From an uncultured Lachnospiraceae bacterium (GTDB lineage: Bacteria > Bacillota > Clostridia > Lachnospirales > Lachnospiraceae), in NCBI GenBank assembly GCA_905193085.1, contig CAJJNI010000023.1:1-17601 (forward strand): a stretch of DNA of 17,601 nt. The letters are read 5' to 3'. Position 1 is the first letter of the stretch. Each line of letters opens with the position of its first letter. This document shows positions 16,656 through 17,601 of the stretch, in pieces. The notes under the pieces were generated by a model. The model saw only the letters and a list, made by a program, of their open reading frames with translations, had not been told where the DNA came from and did no database searches. Both the position numbers and the translations under genes were made by a program.

Positions 16656-16741
16656 ATGCAGTATTTTCATCACTTTATGTCAATTAAATACATATATGTA
16701 TTTAATATCTATGTATTTAATATTCTAAACAGATACTGCAT
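16656..16741. promoter_or_regulatory. Nested palindrome and triple half-site upstream of the giant-protein operon
   Basis: Three exact copies of the 12-mer TATGTATTTAAT are present: inverted at 16683-16694, and direct at 16695-16706 and 16710-16721. The first two form a perfect 24-bp palindrome; the second and third are a direct repeat with a 15-bp step. The cluster is enclosed by a perfect 9-bp inverted repeat, ATGCAGTAT (16656-16664) and ATACTGCAT (16733-16741). It lies between the end of the transporter gene and the -35 box of the small-peptide promoter, where an activator or repressor would bind. No T-run follows, so a terminator is unlikely. Confidence 0.6.
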
Positions 16742-16758
16742 CCAGACCTAAAGGCAGA

Positions 16759-17601
16759 TTAGCATTTCTTCCTGTTAGTTTCGCCTAACACAAATAACAG
16801 CAGCAACAGAGCAAACACGCCTGCAATAAGCATGATACCTCTCCTTGTTCCCAGCATAAGTGCAAAGCCAAATATAATTGAACCACATGCAGAAGTTATA
16901 CTCTCTACTGTACTGTTCACACCGAGTGCTTTGCTTTGTCCTACTTTCTTTACCTCGGCCATTGAAGAGAAATATACGGATTGGGCTGATAAACCAAAAC
17001 TGTCCGCCACCGCAAAAAATACAACAACAACATAACAGCTATACACTGATGGGTTCATTACAAGATACCACAATGCAGCCGCATATAAAAATGAAGCGAG
17101 TATCATGGCTTTTTTTACACCCATTTTCTTAGTCACCGGCTCTGCAATTGACGAACCAAGATAAATTGAAATCAATCCGCTTATAAGAAATGCCATTGAA
17201 ATATATGTTGCTGACAATCCGTTTTGTTCTGCCTGTATCGGAAAGAAATATTCCAAAAACGCAGTACATATTAAATATGGAACTGTTATAAACAGGAAAA
17301 ACCTTATTACTGCCGGTGTAAATAAATCTTTTAGCTTTCCTGAGCCTTCTGACTCTTCTTCCTCTGATACAATTTTAATTTTTCCTACAAATATAAGTGA
17401 AAATATAATCAATACTCCTGACAATACAGCCCCGGCATAGTAAACCATATCTATACCAAACTTTTCCCATATTGCAGAGCCTATTACCGTTCCACAGTTA
17501 AGCCCCGCAAGATATGCGGCATTTATATGAATAAACCCCCTGTTTTGCTGTTCTTCATCATCATAACCGGCTGCCCATGAATTAAACGCAATAGTAAGAA
17601 A
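16759..17601 (-). CDS. MFS transporter, C-terminal 280 residues (5' end outside window)
   Basis: The frame stays open to the right edge of the window, so the ATG at 17448 is internal; upstream codons read FLTIAFNSWAAGYDDEEQQN, then RGF and the helix NAAYLAGLNCGTVIGSAIWE. The visible part has about eight hydrophobic helices. These are separated by a cytoplasmic-type acidic loop (SEEEESEGSGKLKDLFT) midway, as between the two six-helix halves of the major facilitator fold. A basic loop (EPVTKKMGVKKA) matches the family loop between helices 8 and 9. It ends GETNRKKC. The substrate cannot be read. It lies upstream of the small peptide on the same strand, but 190 nt with its own promoter and operator-like repeats separate them, so co-transcription is doubtful. 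Confidence 0.85.
   Translation of the reverse strand, partial: FLTIAFNSWAAGYDDEEQQNRGFIHINAAYLAGLNCGTVIGSAIWEKFGIDMVYYAGAVLSGVLIIFSLIFVGKIKIVSEEEESEGSGKLKDLFTPAVIRFFLFITVPYLICTAFLEYFFPIQAEQNGLSATYISMAFLISGLISIYLGSSIAEPVTKKMGVKKAMILASFLYAAALWYLVMNPSVYSCYVVVVFFAVADSFGLSAQSVYFSSMAEVKKVGQSKALGVNSTVESITSACGSIIFGFALMLGTRRGIMLIAGVFALLLLLFVLGETNRKKC

Noticed and set aside
16396..16656. Plus-strand open frame of 86 codons opposite the small-peptide gene
   Set aside because: It has no ribosome binding site and a low-complexity Ser/Phe/Ile composition typical of an antisense shadow. The minus-strand frame has a strong Shine-Dalgarno sequence and correct spacing to the next gene.
16602..16741. Small mobile element (MITE) bounded by the 9-bp inverted repeat at 16656-16741
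   Set aside because: The inverted repeats are short and I see no flanking target-site duplication. The internal half-site layout and position before a promoter fit an operator better.

Overview
The window is low-GC DNA with Gram-positive gene style: strong AGGAGG-type ribosome binding sites, a lipobox lipoprotein, a sortase-type C-terminal anchor, a BspA-like leucine-rich-repeat protein and type I dockerin repeats. Together these suggest an anaerobic gut Firmicute, most likely Lachnospiraceae. A Lachnospira/Eubacterium-like relative is possible, but the genus is a guess.

Layout, left to right. Positions 1-92 hold the last codons of a plus-strand gene ending in a dockerin-like repeat. It converges on an Fe-S assembly operon on the minus strand: cysteine desulfurase (663-1847) followed by the NifU/IscU scaffold (193-630). 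A strong hairpin at 122-165 separates the two. The operon has its own promoter region (about 1880-2030) with repeated motifs, and no iscR gene is visible. Next, 2222-3127 is a graveyard. It holds a metallophosphoesterase remnant lacking its start and its middle, and a fragment of a YibE-like protein with an unrelated tail. This abuts the stop codon of a secreted leucine-rich-repeat protein with a C-terminal dockerin (3131-5482, minus).

A divergent intergenic region (5483-5759) carries promoters for both sides and a long imperfect hairpin. It leads into a plus-strand operon: a 576-residue regulator with two N-terminal helix-turn-helix segments and a large uncharacterised C-terminal part (5760-7490), then a lipoprotein alpha/beta-hydrolase of the acyl/acetyl-esterase type (7513-8529), closed by a terminator at 8609-8648.

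The right half is dominated by one minus-strand gene (8773-16377) for a 2534-residue exported, wall-anchored multidomain protein. It has Calx-beta, CARDB-like and Big2-like parts, a propeller-like region, a Thr/Pro/Asp repeat stalk and a KTGD sorting signal. Eleven bases upstream lies a small gene for a 59-residue acidic peptide (16389-16568), missed by a 60-residue ORF cut-off but with an excellent ribosome binding site. A promoter and a cluster of three identical 12-bp half-sites precede it. The peptide plus the giant surface protein is the most interesting unit here. The window ends inside an MFS transporter gene (16759 to beyond 17601, minus).
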